Origin: Coenobita brevimanus
Taxonomy: Eukaryota; Arthropoda; Malacostraca; Decapoda; Coenobitidae
Assembly (NCBI GenBank): GCA_032717465.1
Contig: CM064666.1
Span: 728,001-792,000 of the forward strand
Reading direction: 5' to 3'
Length of the DNA: 64,000 nucleotides
Shown here: one piece after another, positions 47,616-58,979 of the stretch
How positions within the stretch are numbered: the stretch's first letter is position 1
How the letters are laid out: every line of letters starts with the position of its first letter
The notes under the pieces: generated by a model
The model's input: the letters and a program-made list of their open reading frames with translations, nothing else
Database searches by the model: none
What the model was told of the DNA's origin: nothing
Made by a program: the position numbers and the translations under genes

Positions 47616-47619
47616 GAGG

Positions 47620-47800
47620 ATGTGTGTGTGTGGAGGGGGTCTGTGTGTGTGTTGTGTGATGTGTGTGTGTGTGTGTTGTGTGATGTGTGTGTGTGTGTGT
47701 GTGTTGTGTGATGTGTGTGTGTGTGGAACGGGTCTTTTTGTGTGTGTTTTGTGTGATTTTTTTGATTATCTCATCAGAATGTGTGTGTGTGTCTGTGTGT
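47620..47800. repeat. GTGT microsatellite with GTTGTGTGATGT interruptions
   Basis: Compound GT repeat with a higher-order unit of about 34 bp (GTGTGTGTTGTGTGATGTGT). Confidence 0.85.
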
Positions 47801-47975
47801 CTGTGTTTTTCCAGCTGTAGGAGTGAGGTATATCCATTTAACTTTTTGGTATCTGATTTCTCATGGCGAAAAGAAGGTTTATAATGTTCACAGTATAAGA
47901 GTTGGATATTTTCTCAGCTGTGGGAATCTGTACGAGGTTAGGAGGTCGTGAGGCTGGAAAATGTGTGTGTATACT

Positions 47976-48742
47976 GTCTGCTACACTGCTTCCTCTTACT
48001 GCTATTCTTCCTGTTACTGCTACACTGCTTCCTGTTACTGCTACACTGCTTCCTGTTACTGCTACACTGCTTCCTGTTACTGCTATTCTTCCTGTTACTG
48101 CTACACTGCTTCCTGTTACTGCTATAATGTTTCCTGTTACTGCTATAATGCTTCCTGTTACTGCTATTCTTCCTGTTACTGCTATACCTCTTCCTGTTAC
48201 TGCTATACCTCTTCCTGTTACTGCTACACTGCTTCCTGTTACTGCTATTCTTCCTGTTACTGCTACACTTCTTCCTGTTACTGCTACACTGCTCCCTGTT
48301 ACTGCTACACTGCTCCCTGTTACTGCTATTCTTCCTGTTACTGCTACACTGCTTCCTGTTACTGCTATTCTTCCTGTTACTGCTACACTTCTTCCTGTTA
48401 CTGCTACACTTCTTCCTGTTACTGCTACACTTCTTCCTGTTACTGCTATACTGCTTCCTGTTACTGCTATAATGCTTCCTGTTACTGCTATACTGCTTCC
48501 TGTTACTGCTATACTGCTTCCTGTTACTGCTATACTGCTTCCTGTTACTGCTATACTTCCTGTTACTGCTATACTGCTTCCTGTTACTGCTACACTTCAT
48601 CCTGTTACTGTTATACTGCTTCCTGTTACTGCTACACTGCTTCCTGTTACTGCTACACTGCTTCCTGTTACTGCTATTCTTCCTGTTACTGCTACACTTC
48701 ATCCTGTTACTGCTACACTGCTCCCTGTTACTACTACACTTA
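47976..48742. repeat. 21-bp minisatellite, about 38 copies
   Basis: The unit CTTCCTGTTACTGCTACACT plus G alternates with an 18-bp variant (CTTCCTGTTACTGCTATT). Both strands have long open frames (LLPVTAT and SSNRKQC repeats) because units are multiples of three. Not a gene. Confidence 0.96.
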
Positions 48743-48989
48743 TACCCACAGAAGTGTATGTGCCAGAAAATACCTATCAATATGTATACCAATTTTCTGC
48801 TTCCATCAGTAATACAGACCATAGCAAACAATATATATACACCATTATACATATGGTATTTACACATTAGCAACCATGGTAGACACTTAGATGTATAAAT
48901 ATAACTCTCACAACTCTTCCAACAAGTAGTGCGTACCATGGTGCCTTTAAAGCTGGTGTACACAAGGAAAGAAAAGTATCTGGACAGTA

Positions 48990-49330
48990 CGCGTGATGGA
49001 CAGATACACAGGTAGACAGACAGTATGTGTGATAGGTAGACAGGTAGACAGTGTGTGTGATAGATAGATAGATAGTATGCATGATAGATAGATATAGACA
49101 GTATGCATGACAGACAGATAGATAGATAGATAGTATGCTTGATACAGATAGACAGACTATGCATGATAGATAGATAGAGAGTATGCATGATAGATAGATA
49201 GACAGTATGTGTGAGATAGATAGATACAGACAGTATGCATGAGATAGATAGATAGTCATGTAGCGTGATGGATTGAAGATAGGTAGACAGTATGCATGAT
49301 AGATAGATAGATAGACAGACAGTATGAGTG
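48990..49330. repeat. TAGA microsatellite with GTATGCATGA interruptions
   Basis: GATAGATAGATAGACAGTAT and TGCATGATAGATAG alternate; a higher-order unit of about 36 bp is visible. Confidence 0.9.
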
Positions 49331-49599
49331 AAACATTTGACTCACTGAACATAGGACAGTGAAACATTAGTGGCCAATCCTACACATTTTGGTAGCCCTG
49401 TTGTTAGGTGCCATATACAGTACAGCAAACTCTCAATTATCCAGCACGATTCAGCCCAGCCTTACGCCAAACAATGTGAAATGCCGGATATGCATAGTAC
49501 CCCATTGGCTCAGCATTCGATATTGAGACAGATATTATGCTACTGTCGGTCTCAACCTTCTGTCCTAACTACTTTCCCATGAGTAAAAGATGGAAATTA

Positions 49600-49662
49600 C
49601 TGTATTGTATTTCATGACCCTGCCCTTGGGTGGGAAAGGAGGTCCGGATGATGATGTATTTT
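49600..49662 (+). mobile_element. L-E LINE 3' tail
   Basis: ACCCTGCCCTTGGGTGGGAA, AGGAGGTCCGGATGATGATG. Confidence 0.6.
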
Positions 49663-50200
49663 ATGCCTAATGATACCGTACAGTAATACAGTGCATAATG
49701 ACACAGTAATACATTGCATAGACCCATCATTTACCTCCCATTTCAGTGTCACGTGTTGCATAATCTTGCCGGATATTTCAACGATGAAGAATTGAGAGTT
49801 AACTGTACTGCCAGCTAACAAATGTGCCGTATACACCTGGCATCAGACCACCTGTGCACCAATATACATTTTTTTCTTTCCTTGTGTACATTTACAAACA
49901 CTCCCAGTGCTTCACAAGTTTTCACTAAAGGCAGTACAGTATTTACAATGCAGGAAATTTATACAGATCATATACCTGAAAATTATCCTTGCATTCTTTT
50001 CTCTTCGGAATGCACCAAAATATTGAGATATATATTTGAAAATTCTCTGCTACAGCCTCGTCATTTGAACCATCGTATAAGGTACTGTAATAATTCAGTG
50101 TTGTATTCTTGTAGAGTATAACACTGGACAAAGTATCAGCCATCCAGAAATGTTATTAAATGAAGGCAGTATGGCTAGGTATACAAACTTCTGTTAATGT
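49663..50200. other. Intergenic DNA, nothing recognised
   Basis: A pogo-like end may lie at about 49424 (AGCAAACTCTCAATTATCCA) with no clear partner. No gene. Confidence 0.35.
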
Positions 50201-50300
50201 CCAGATGCCCTGATCCTGTAAGACGTGGCCACAAACAAATCGCCTCCGTGTCCCCCTGTCCCCCACTGTTTTGGTGCCCTCCCCCCAGCTCAGCACCTGG
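50200..50300 (-). mobile_element. L-A LINE 3' terminal fragment (antisense)
   Basis: CCAGATGCCCTGATCCTGTA, CGTGGCCACAAACAAATCGC and CCCCCAGCTCAGC. Confidence 0.65.
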
Positions 50301-50679
50301 GACCAAGAATGAGGTGGACGGAATACAAATATTTTTCTGATAAATCTTTAGGTCCATCGATTCTGGTTGCACACACACACACACACACACAGGTTAAATG
50401 TGTCAGTTATGTATTACTATAGTTCGTTTAGTTTCATCAGACAAAAATCCATAGTAGCCTCTTTCAGTTCGGTTGTTGGCCAGGTGTAGTCAGAATGGAG
50501 TATAAACTTCACTAGTAACCAAGGAGACTCATTTCTGCCCCATAATTATTGCTCATCAAATTTTATGCAATCATGACAATATTTTAGTTGAAGAGGCCCA
50601 GTTTTGTCAGCTAAAAATAAACTGACTATAGGATGTTGAAGTAAGGAGTTTTTATGTTATATATAGTACTGTATGAAAG

Positions 50680-50945
50680 TGTTAGGAGAAGTAGACTGGG
50701 GTGGTTGGGCCATGTGGAGAGGATGGAAAGCGAGGGACTAATGAGGAGAGTGTATGTGAGTGAGGTGGAGGGGGAGGAGGTAGGCTAAGGTTGAGATGGA
50801 GGGATGGAGTGGAGAGGTACAGTATATGAAGGAGGGGGGTTTGAACTGGGGGGAGTGTAGTGAAATGGCAGGGGACAGGGCGACATGGAGGCGGTTTATT
50901 TGTGGCCACCCCTTACAGATTAAGGTGTCTGGCAGTAGATAGACA
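50680..50945 (+). mobile_element. L-A LINE 3' end
   Basis: GTTAGGAGAAGTAGACTGGG, GGCCATGTGGAGAGGATGGA, GATTAAGGTGTCTGGCAGTA and a short TAGA tail. Frame broken by small deletions. Confidence 0.75.
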
Positions 50946-51029
50946 GACGGTCAGAGAAATGAGCATCACCTAAATACACCATACTGTATATACAATACCA
51001 TTATACATCAGACTATCCAAAGACATATA

Positions 51030-51640
51030 GTGGTCCAGTTCAAAGTTTGGTTACGCTTTGCTGTGCTCTGTTCACCTTAAGTGTTAAATTGCTATTTCTC
51101 CATCTTGAACGCTGAGATGCAACAAGGGTTTAAACAAGAACACACACATATTGGTCCAGTTTAGAGTTTGGTTATGAAATGTCAATCACTGTTCACTTCA
51201 TTCAGGTGTTTATTACCTTCTTTCCATATTTAGGTTAACTGCTGTCACTCGATCTTGAACGCTGAGATGCAACAAGCAATTAAAACAAGAACACACATAT
51301 ATTGGTCCAGTTTAGAGTTTGGTTATGGAATGCTATGTGCTGTTATTTCATTTAGGTATTTACTGCCACTCATATTTAGGTGTTAATTGCTGTCTCTTCA
51401 TCTTGAACGCTGAGATGCAACAAAGGTTTAAACAAGAACACACATATATTGGTCCAGTTTAGAGTTTGGTAAAGAAATGTCAATCACCGTTCAATTCATT
51501 CAGGTGTTTATTACCTTCTTTCCATATTTAGGTGTTAATTGCTCTGTCTCTCCATCTTGAACGCTGAGTTGCAACAAGAAATTAAAACTAGAGTACAGTG
51601 TGGTGCTAGTCACAAAGAAGTGTTTTATGCTACGAATATT
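51030..51640. repeat. Tandem array of a MITE-G-derived unit, four copies
   Basis: Units of about 125-150 bp begin TGGTCCAGTTTAGAGTTTGG (51030, 51153, 51304, 51450) and contain CATCTTGAACGCTGAGATGC and AACAAGAACACACA. The CTCCATCTTGAACGCTGAG segment is the inverted MITE-G end, so the array seems to have grown from a MITE. Confidence 0.75.
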
Positions 51641-51644
51641 GAGA

Positions 51645-52510
51645 CCTAGTATTGTCTTATTCTGCCACTGAGCTGCAGAAAGTTAAGTGCAAACTGGATA
51701 AATTTTCTGTCTAGTTAAAGTGAATGAGCTTTAATATAATCTTTGAACATTATTGGGAAGGTACCTTAATCCCTGACTGTTAACATGCTCGTCGTGAACA
51801 AGGTAATTCAGATGTTTTACCAGTACATTGCTGTCCACATCCATACAGCAGTTTATTTATTTATTTACTTATGCTATGTCCTCCTAAAATGACCTCAAAA
51901 CAACCTAATATCAGGCTCTCCATGGAGTATCTCAGAGCACGCCAGACTTGATAAATCGAGGAACTAACCAAACACTAAACTGGACCAGTCTGTGTGTTTC
52001 ATGTTTTAATCTTTTGTTGCATCTCAGCATTCAAGATGGTGAGATGACGATTTTTTTTTATACTCTATGCAGCTTTCAGTGTTCCTCCACAGAGCATTGG
52101 TATAAACATTCTGAGGCATCCCATGGAGAAATGTCAAAGGTGTTCTGTGTCCAAAAAGCCATATTCTATCCTCTGTTTTCTCTCTGTTGTGGTACACTCA
52201 GAGTTACTCCATGAAGTTCCTCATATAATAGGCAAGAGTGCACTGGCCATATTAGCACTGCACTCCAGGAAAATCACAAATGCCTGAGAAACGTGGATTG
52301 TCAAGGCTAGTTACAGTACAAGGTGTCTTAAAAAGAACTGTGTGTGTTTTGAATTATTAAAATCTGAATAGTATGGTAGGTAAAACACACCAGAGAATTG
52401 TATGCGATTTGAATTATTAACACGATCTGAATGGTATGGTAGGGAAAGACACTAAACTGACTCAAAAACATAAGCTTCAGACTTCAAGTAATATCTAGGT
52501 TTGATTATTT
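51645..52510. other. Intergenic DNA, nothing recognised
   Basis: Contains one MITE-G-like piece near 52015 (TGCATCTCAGCATTCAAGAT). No gene seen. Confidence 0.4.
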
Positions 52511-52511
52511 T

Positions 52512-52880
52512 TGTGGTAGGTGGTGGTGACCATCATCCACTCACTTGATGTAGTGCTGCCTACTTCTTCCTTCACCATTATCATTTTTTTTCTGTGTCTG
52601 TCCTCCTCTCTTCCTATTTCTCCCATCTTTCCTGTCACTTTTTATTACTCTTCTTTCCTTTTCAGGTGGCTTTACATTGAGTGACAAGCCTAATGGTTTC
52701 CTGTAAGCCAGGAAACCATTTACAACGCTGGGTGGTAACCATATAACCAACTCATATGTGTTCTTCCACGTCAGCAAGTGGGTTGGCGGAGGATTAGTGC
52801 CCCTCCCCATAAAACAACTAACTCAAAGACAAACGGCCACCCCTTATGGGATTTTGGTGTCTGGCTACAGTTTGACAGAT
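52512..52880 (+). mobile_element. S-B repeat, full-length reference copy
   Basis: 369 bp from TTTGTGGTAGGTGGTGGTGA to GGGATTTTGGTGTCTGGCTA. Conserved blocks are CCACTCACTTGATGTAGTGC, GGCTTTACATTGAGTGACAA, GGGTTGGCGGAGGATTAGTG and the L-A-like terminal box. No ORF, no tRNA-like head. Confidence 0.8.
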
Positions 52881-53254
52881 AGAGTACATGAACTGTGTTG
52901 AAGTCTGGGCCTGTCTCTAGTCCTAAGTACCATATCATTCAGGTTACGCAGACAAAAAGTTAATATACATATTTTTTGAGACACCCTGTACACCTATTGT
53001 CACAGGTAAGTACTTCACCATCTTAATTCTCTCCATCCTGTTACTAATTCTTGCTGCTGCCTGGCCTTTTTATTCTCTCTCTCTCTCTCTCTCTCAGGCT
53101 ATTGTATTATGGGGTAATTGAAGGCTGGATTCAACTCCTCTAGAGCTAAGTCTATCCAGAGCTGAATAAAATTGGTGGTAGCACGAATCAAATGGAAAAA
53201 TACATTAAGGGACTGAAAGGATTAGAGATACTTGAGTCAGAGGAAACCTGTATC

Positions 53255-53440
53255 AGCCAAAAGCTTAAAGGGAGAGGGAGGGAGAGGCTGAGGATGAGAT
53301 GGAGGGATGGAGTGGAGAGGTATACGAGTGAGGAAGTTGTGAGCTGGGGGGAGGGCAGCAAAATGGCAGGGGACATGGCAACATGGAGGTGACTAGTTTG
53401 TGGCCACCCTTTACGGGATTAAAGGATTTGGCAATAGATA
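53255..53440 (+). mobile_element. L-A LINE 3' end
   Basis: GAGAGGCTGAGGATGAGATG, GGCAACATGGAGGTGACTAG, GGGATTAAAGGATTTGGCAA and TAGATAGA. Confidence 0.75.
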
Positions 53441-53688
53441 GATTAAGCACATGCATTACTAGTATGTACTGATGTCTCTAAATTCAATCTTATTATACTT
53501 GTTGCAGAGAAAAACTAGGTCAGTCTCCATTGTATGCTTTTATACTAAGAATAATATCCAGTATCTCTGTGCACACTGGAGCTGAAATAGTGTAACCAAT
53601 TTAAAACAAAAGAGGGAGTAGTGGCAGATCTTGCAAAGTTACCAAAGTTGATAATTTTTACCTCAACTTGCCACAAACACCATGATAA

Positions 53689-54058
53689 TTGTATGGCTTT
53701 GTGTGATAGAATCGTGCATTGTATGGCTTTGTGTGATAGAATCTTGCATTGTATGGCTTTGTGTGATAGAATCTTGCATTGTATGGCTTTGTGTGATGGA
53801 ACAGAATCGTGCATTGTATGGCTTTGTGTGATGGAACAGAATCGTGCATTGTATGGCTTTGTGTGATGGAACAGAATTGTGCATTGTATGGCTTTGTGTG
53901 ATGGAACAGAATCGTGCATTGTATGGCTTTGTGTGATGGAACAGAATCGTGCATTGTATGGCTTTGTGTGATGGAACAGAATCGTGCATTGTATGGCTTT
54001 GTGTGATGGAACAGAATCGTGCATTGTATGGCTTTGTGTGATGGAACAGAATCGTGCC
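53689..54058. repeat. 30/35-bp minisatellite, 11 copies
   Basis: Three 30-bp units (ATTGTATGGCTTTGTGTGAT then AGAATCGTGC) are followed by eight 35-bp units that gained GGAAC before AGAATCGTGC. The - frame repeats HTMHDSVPSHKAIQC-like peptides in three phases. Not coding. Confidence 0.96.
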
Positions 54059-54059
54059 T

Positions 54060-55080
54060 AGGGAGATACAGTTTTGTGTTATTTTTGTATTTTGTGGAGA
54101 GACTTAGAAAAATAACCCAAAGCCACTGCCTCTCTTACTGCATATAAAGGCCCATATTCTCATCAGTTAAGGAGGCTCCCCAACACCTTTTCCTAAGCAA
54201 TTTATTTTCTTATTACCCCCTACTGTCCTCTACTGTGTCATTTAAATCTTTCTGTGAACACCATACTCTGCATAAATAACAGCCAAATTCCAAAAACTAA
54301 CAGGAGAGGTTCAGATGAAGCTAAATCTTTCAGACCTGTATTTTCTCCGGCTTAGAAGACTCTGTTGTGCTTTTTCCTTAGTGAAATATTTAGCCTATTT
54401 TCACCATAACATTTTCTTCTGTGTCTTAAATCTTGAATATCGACATAGTTGGCAGAAATGACATCAGTCTATTATTGCCTTATTAGGAGCATAGGCCCAT
54501 ACAAGATAATATGAATGTGCTGTATGCTGATTAACTGATGGCTAAAAGGTACTGGAAAGCCTCCTCACTTGAATAGATTACATTCTTATCTGTACTCTTG
54601 TGGGGACTATGGATGAAGTTTTTGGTCTCCTGTGTGATGGTGCTGACAGAGAATTAGTAGGGACAAAACAGTGTACAGTGCGTCACACCTATTTTGATAT
54701 CACAGTGCCAAGAGTTGTACAAACAGAAGTATATCCACATTTGGAAGAAAGTTGTTTTGGGGGGATATGAACAACTTTAGCCCAAATTAGACCCAATTGG
54801 ATCCTGAAGGGCAGAAAGATGTCAAAATTGTTGCATCTCCCCAGTAAACAGTTTCTCCAATGTGGGTACAGGATAATTCTCCCTCCATACATCAGACTTG
54901 TTTTTTTACACATCAAACAAATGTATGATTGTTTTCACTACGCTGTACTCACTATTTAGAGCAATATTAAGTCACAGGCAATTGAGCAGTGGTGTGTGAA
55001 AGCTGATGTAGGTGAGGGTAAAGCTGTGGTTGGTGAGACAGTAGCTGACAGTGTGAAATACATGAATGTGTTGGTGGAAT
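54060..55080. other. Intergenic DNA, nothing recognised
   Basis: No gene, named repeat or structured RNA seen. Confidence 0.4.
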
Positions 55081-55084
55081 ATCT

Positions 55085-55190
55085 GTGTAGTACTTTGGGG
55101 GGAGAGCAGTGTAATGGCAGGGGATAGGGCAACATGGAGCCGATTTGTTTGTGGCCGCCTCTTACAGGATTTAGGCATTTGGCTATAGGT
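55085..55190 (+). mobile_element. L-A LINE 3' terminal fragment
   Basis: GTAATGGCAGGGGATAGGGC, GATTTGTTTGTGGCCGCCTC and AGGATTTAGGCATTTGGCTA. Confidence 0.65.
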
Positions 55191-55304
55191 AGATTTTGGT
55201 GCAGTGATAGTAGTAGTATTAGTAGTTTTATTATAATAGTGTAGATAGACTTTGATGCAGTGATAGTAGTACTAGTTTTACTTGTAATAGTATTTGCAAC
55301 TCCA

Positions 55305-55490
55305 TGCCTATCTGAACATGAACCCAGTGGACTGCAGGCTGAAGATACCCTTGTCGTGTAGTCCAACATTCTCCTTTCTGGGAATCGGGAGGAAGTTAAA
55401 GGGATATTTGTCTAACCAGGTAGCTTCACGACCCAGTTGTATCAGCACCACCACATGAAGGCACCCCTCTCCATCACTAATGCAGTAAAA
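55305..55490. repeat. Family H fragment
   Basis: GAACATGAACCCAGTGGACT, GCAGGCTGAAGATACCCTTG, TCCTTTCTGGGAATCGGGAG and ACCACCACATGAAGGCACCC follow the order seen at 29175. Confidence 0.55.
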
Positions 55491-55522
55491 ATGCATATAT
55501 GAACAGGGGTACAAAGTGGCTA

Positions 55523-55722
55523 TACTCTTGTCCTCTTAACCTGGCCCAGATTTTGTCCTTTTGAATCTTTCAGTTGCAGAAAAAGACAACACTACAACTT
55601 TGCACCTCTTCCACAGCACTTCTTCTTGACTAGAACTGTATCCTAGTGTTAATATTCTGTTGCAACTCAGCATTCAAGATGAAGAAAGTGCAATTTTAGG
55701 CCAAGTTAAAGTGAAAAGAGTA
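55523..55722. repeat. MITE-G, complete copy with TA target duplication
   Basis: 200 bp. The left end TACTCTTGTCCTCTTAACCT and right end AGTTAAAGTGAAAAGAGTA are inverted, flanked by TA on both sides (55521-55522, 55723-55724). A TA duplication suggests the Tc1/mariner group. No coding sequence. Confidence 0.75.
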
Positions 55723-56337
55723 TAATGCAGTGAAGTTTGTAAGAGGATGCAGTAACAGAGAGAGAGAGAGAACTTCCAGCATCCTGTACTTTCCCTTGTA
55801 CTGTATTCTTGTCAAGGTTCATGATTAGTCTGTTTGTTTTAACCTGACGAAGAACTCGAGCCTCGTTCAGCTCAGTTGATGGCCAGGTGTAATGAGATTA
55901 GAGGTTGAATTTCACTAGTAACCAAGGAGATCCAATCCTACAGTTTATGGCCAGGTGCAGAGATTAAATTTCACTAGTAACCAAGGAGATCCATTCCAAC
56001 CTTAGTATTGAAGCAGTAGGAGTGGCCAAGTTCCATCAGATAAAGTGGCAATACACAACTGCTCCATTTCAAAATCTTACAAAAATCACATTTCAAAATC
56101 TTACAAGTACAAACCAACTTCCTTAGATATACAGCATTTAATTCTTTGGGATACAATATTGCTAATGGAGTGAATCAGAGCGTCCAAGCTTCTCCATGTC
56201 AAAAATATACACTATACTAGGATATACTATTATGATATACGGTTCTCTCGTGTGTTACTCTTGTTTTAAAGCAGTGACTCTCAAACGTAGGTCGCAAGGG
56301 GAGTTTTGGTGAGCTGCAGACAATAGGAGTAATACTA

Positions 56338-56470
56338 TCATCATTATCCTCCTCCTCCTCCTCCTTATCATCATCATCATTATCCTCCTCCTCATCATCA
56401 TTATCCTCCTCCTCCTCCTCATCATCATCATCATCATCTGGACTTCCTTTCCCACCTTAGGGCAGGATAT
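56338..56470 (-). mobile_element. L-E LINE tail (antisense) with CTC/ATC expansion
   Basis: CATCATCATCATCTGGACTT, CCTTTCCCACCTTAGGGCAG at the right end, and a trinucleotide expansion (TCCTCCTCC/ATCATCATC) on the tail side. Confidence 0.6.
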
Positions 56471-56617
56471 TATATTTACATCACTGAAATCATTATAAAA
56501 TACGCATTACTGTATATGCATATTCATTAAGCTCGATTGGCTGTATGTTCATTACTTGCTAAACACATGTTGAGAAGGTTAATACAGCTTAATTTAGATT
56601 CTGCATGGGCAATATTT

Positions 56618-56815
56618 CAATGTGTGTGTGTGTTTATGTGTCTTGTCTGTGTTTATGTGAGTTTTTTGCCTATGTGTGTGTGTATGTGTGTTTATGTGTC
56701 TTGTCTGTTTTTATGTGAGTCTTTTGCCTGTGTGTGTGCATGTGTGTTTGTGTGTCTTGTCTGTGTTTATGTGAGTCTTTTGCCTATGTGTGTGTGTGTG
56801 TGTGTGTGTGTCTAG
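56618..56815. repeat. GTGT-rich minisatellite, about 70-bp unit
   Basis: TTTATGTGTCTTGTCTGT, TTATGTGAGT and TTTTGCCTATGTGTGTGTGT recur about three times. Confidence 0.8.
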
Positions 56816-57127
56816 ACTTTTGGGAGGGGGGGGGTCAAAATCTACCAACACTATCTACTGCATCACAGGCCAAAAAGTTTGAGAGTCATTGTTTTAAAGT
56901 CATACACAATCTACTTGCTTGCTACAGTTTGCAGTAAAAAGGCAATCAAGTGGACACGCTCAGCTGCAATCAATGCTGCCAAAAAGTACTTCATAACCAG
57001 TGATGCATAACTGATACGAGGAGTTCTGTGGAGTAACTCGGAATGTCGCAAATGCAATAAACGGAGAAAACAGGAGCTAGACTTTTTTTTTTTTTTTTTA
57101 CCAGTTGTATAGTGAGCAATGGAGGCA

Positions 57128-57285
57128 TCATACAATGCTGGGTGGTAACCATATAACCAACCCCATACATGTTCCCTACGTCTCAGCAAGTAGGTTGGTG
57201 GAGGGTTAGTGCCCCTCCCCATAAAACAACTAACACAAAGACAAGCTGCCACCCCTTATGGAATTATGACATCTGGCAAGAGACT
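57128..57285 (+). mobile_element. S-B repeat, 3' part
   Basis: TACAATGCTGGGTGGTAACC, GGTTGGTGGAGGGTTAGTGC and GAATTATGACATCTGGCAAG. Confidence 0.75.
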
Positions 57286-57289
57286 TTTT

Positions 57290-57610
57290 TTTTTTTTTTT
57301 TAAGCATGGCACCTTCAGAGTTCCTTCACAGAGCAGCGTCAAAAAAGTAACATAAGGCACCCCAAGGAGAGACTCTGTAAGCACCATGGGTCCAAAATTC
57401 CCTGTTCTATTCTCTCCTTGATTTCTACTTAGGTGCATTCAGAGTTACTTGACAAAGGTCCTCATATTCCACCAGTGATATGCAAGAGAGAGACTGCCAG
57501 TAGAGACAAAGACAAGGCCAGTATCCTCATCACATAGAGAGACTCCCTAACACCTTTGCTTACAAATTCATCTCTGCATATGGCATGCTAATATTCTCTT
57601 CAATGCTATG
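57290..57610. other. Intergenic DNA, nothing recognised
   Basis: T-run followed by mixed sequence; 57300-57480 resembles 52070-52230 (CTTCACAGAGC, GTGCATTCAGAGTTACT against GTACACTCAGAGTTACT), a weakly conserved dispersed repeat. Confidence 0.4.
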
Positions 57611-57616
57611 TATGTA

Positions 57617-57935
57617 CACTCAAACCTCAACTGAAGGGACTAAATGGGGAATCAACTTGTTCCTTACTTGTAAATGTCCCTTACTTGAAAATGTCCATTG
57701 TTTTACCACATAAAGACAATCTTGTTATGAAGTGCAATGATTGTTTCACTTATCTTACTTACTGTATTTATATGATTATATTATTTTACAGGTACTGTAT
57801 AAAGAAACATTAATGTGTATAACCTAGACATTACGTATCATTACAAAACAATAATGTCCGTTTGTCAGGTAGAATATGGAGTCCCTTAAATCTGAAATCC
57901 CTTAAATGGAGGTCTCTTTAATCAAGGTTTGAGTG
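57617..57935. repeat. TA-flanked MITE (short form)
   Basis: 319 bp with inverted ends CACTCAAACCTC and GAGGTTTGAGTG-type (right end AAGGTTTGAGTG), flanked by TA. Inside are two units of CCCTTACTTG(A/T)AAATGT. A longer copy at 62893-63344 has the unit expanded. TA duplication fits Tc1/mariner or pogo type. Confidence 0.8.
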
Positions 57936-58119
57936 TAATCTGTCAGGAATAAAAAGATATAAACAGTACAAAGTAGAATGTTGCGTAGTCTCCAATATAA
58001 ATCCTCTAGAAAGGTGCTACAAAGCCTGCTAGACTGACAGTAATACAGGCCAAGGTTCAATGCACAAAAATATTCCAGAACAACAATATCTCTTTCACAA
58101 CTCTGGTCACGTACACCAG

Positions 58120-58420
58120 CTGTTCAGTACACTGGGTTCGTAAAATTACCAAACTGTACAAAGATCAGCATACAGGGTTTGTAAAATTAATGTACACTTG
58201 GCTTGTAAAATTACCAACCTGTACCGATCTGATCAGTACGCTGGGTTTGTAAAGTTAATGTACACTTGGTTCGTAAAAATAATGTACACTTGGTTCATAA
58301 AATTATCAGACTGTACAAATCTGATCAGCACACTGGGTTTGTAAAATTAATGTACACTTGGTTCGTAAAGTTAATGTACATTTGGTCTGTAAAATTACCA
58401 AACTGTAAAAATAATTGCTT
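58120..58420. repeat. Degenerate tandem repeat, GGTTCGTAAAATTAATGTAC unit
   Basis: About nine units of 25-40 bp combining CACTTGG(T/G)TTCGTAAA, ATTAATGTAC and ACCAAACTGTACAAA. Confidence 0.8.
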
Positions 58421-58607
58421 CTGTTTAAGTCCACAACGCTAAGGACACTATCACAATTTTCCCATACGGGCAAAAGGTACATCGCATCACAGAGACAAAG
58501 GTTCGTCAGTGCTAACCCCTTACATTCAGTGATGTGTTAAATTTCACTCTTGCAACCTTCCATCATTTCACTCTTACAACCTTACAATCACTTCACTCTT
58601 GCAACCT

Positions 58608-58975
58608 AAACCTGTGGATTGCAAGCCACAGCTCAGGCCGGGTAGCGTCGCGTTTCGAGCCAGCATCACAACTTACGCAAAGACGGAATGAGATTTTCTT
58701 TTCTTTTCACCAGATGATGCCCTGAACATTTATCTTCAAGTTTATAATAAAAAAATAAAATCCATTTTTCTCACTACTCCCGTACGTAAACTTACGCATG
58801 GCCATACGCAAAGACAGACTGAGAGAGAGAGAGATATTTTCTTTTCACCAGATGAGGCCGTGGATGTTTAACTTCCAGTTTATATATATTAAAAAAAAAC
58901 TTGTTTTTCCTTTGCTTTTTTGCGCACCACGGGATGGGATAAAAAAAAAGGTAACTGCGCAATCCATTGGTTACG
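58608..58975. repeat. Dispersed repeat F, second copy
   Basis: GTGGATTGCAAGCCACAGCT at the start, two internal units with CACCAGATGA(T/G)GCC, GATGTTTA and AGTTTATA, and GATGGGATAAAAAAAAAGGT at the end; parallel to 28106-28490. Confidence 0.7.
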
Positions 58976-58979
58976 GAGA

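Noticed and set aside
47902..49188. 322-, 283- and 416-codon open frames
   Set aside because: They translate the 21/18-bp minisatellite in different frames and strands, and both strands are open at once.
53545..54024. 159-codon His/Ser/Met repeat frame
   Set aside because: Antisense translation of the 30/35-bp minisatellite.
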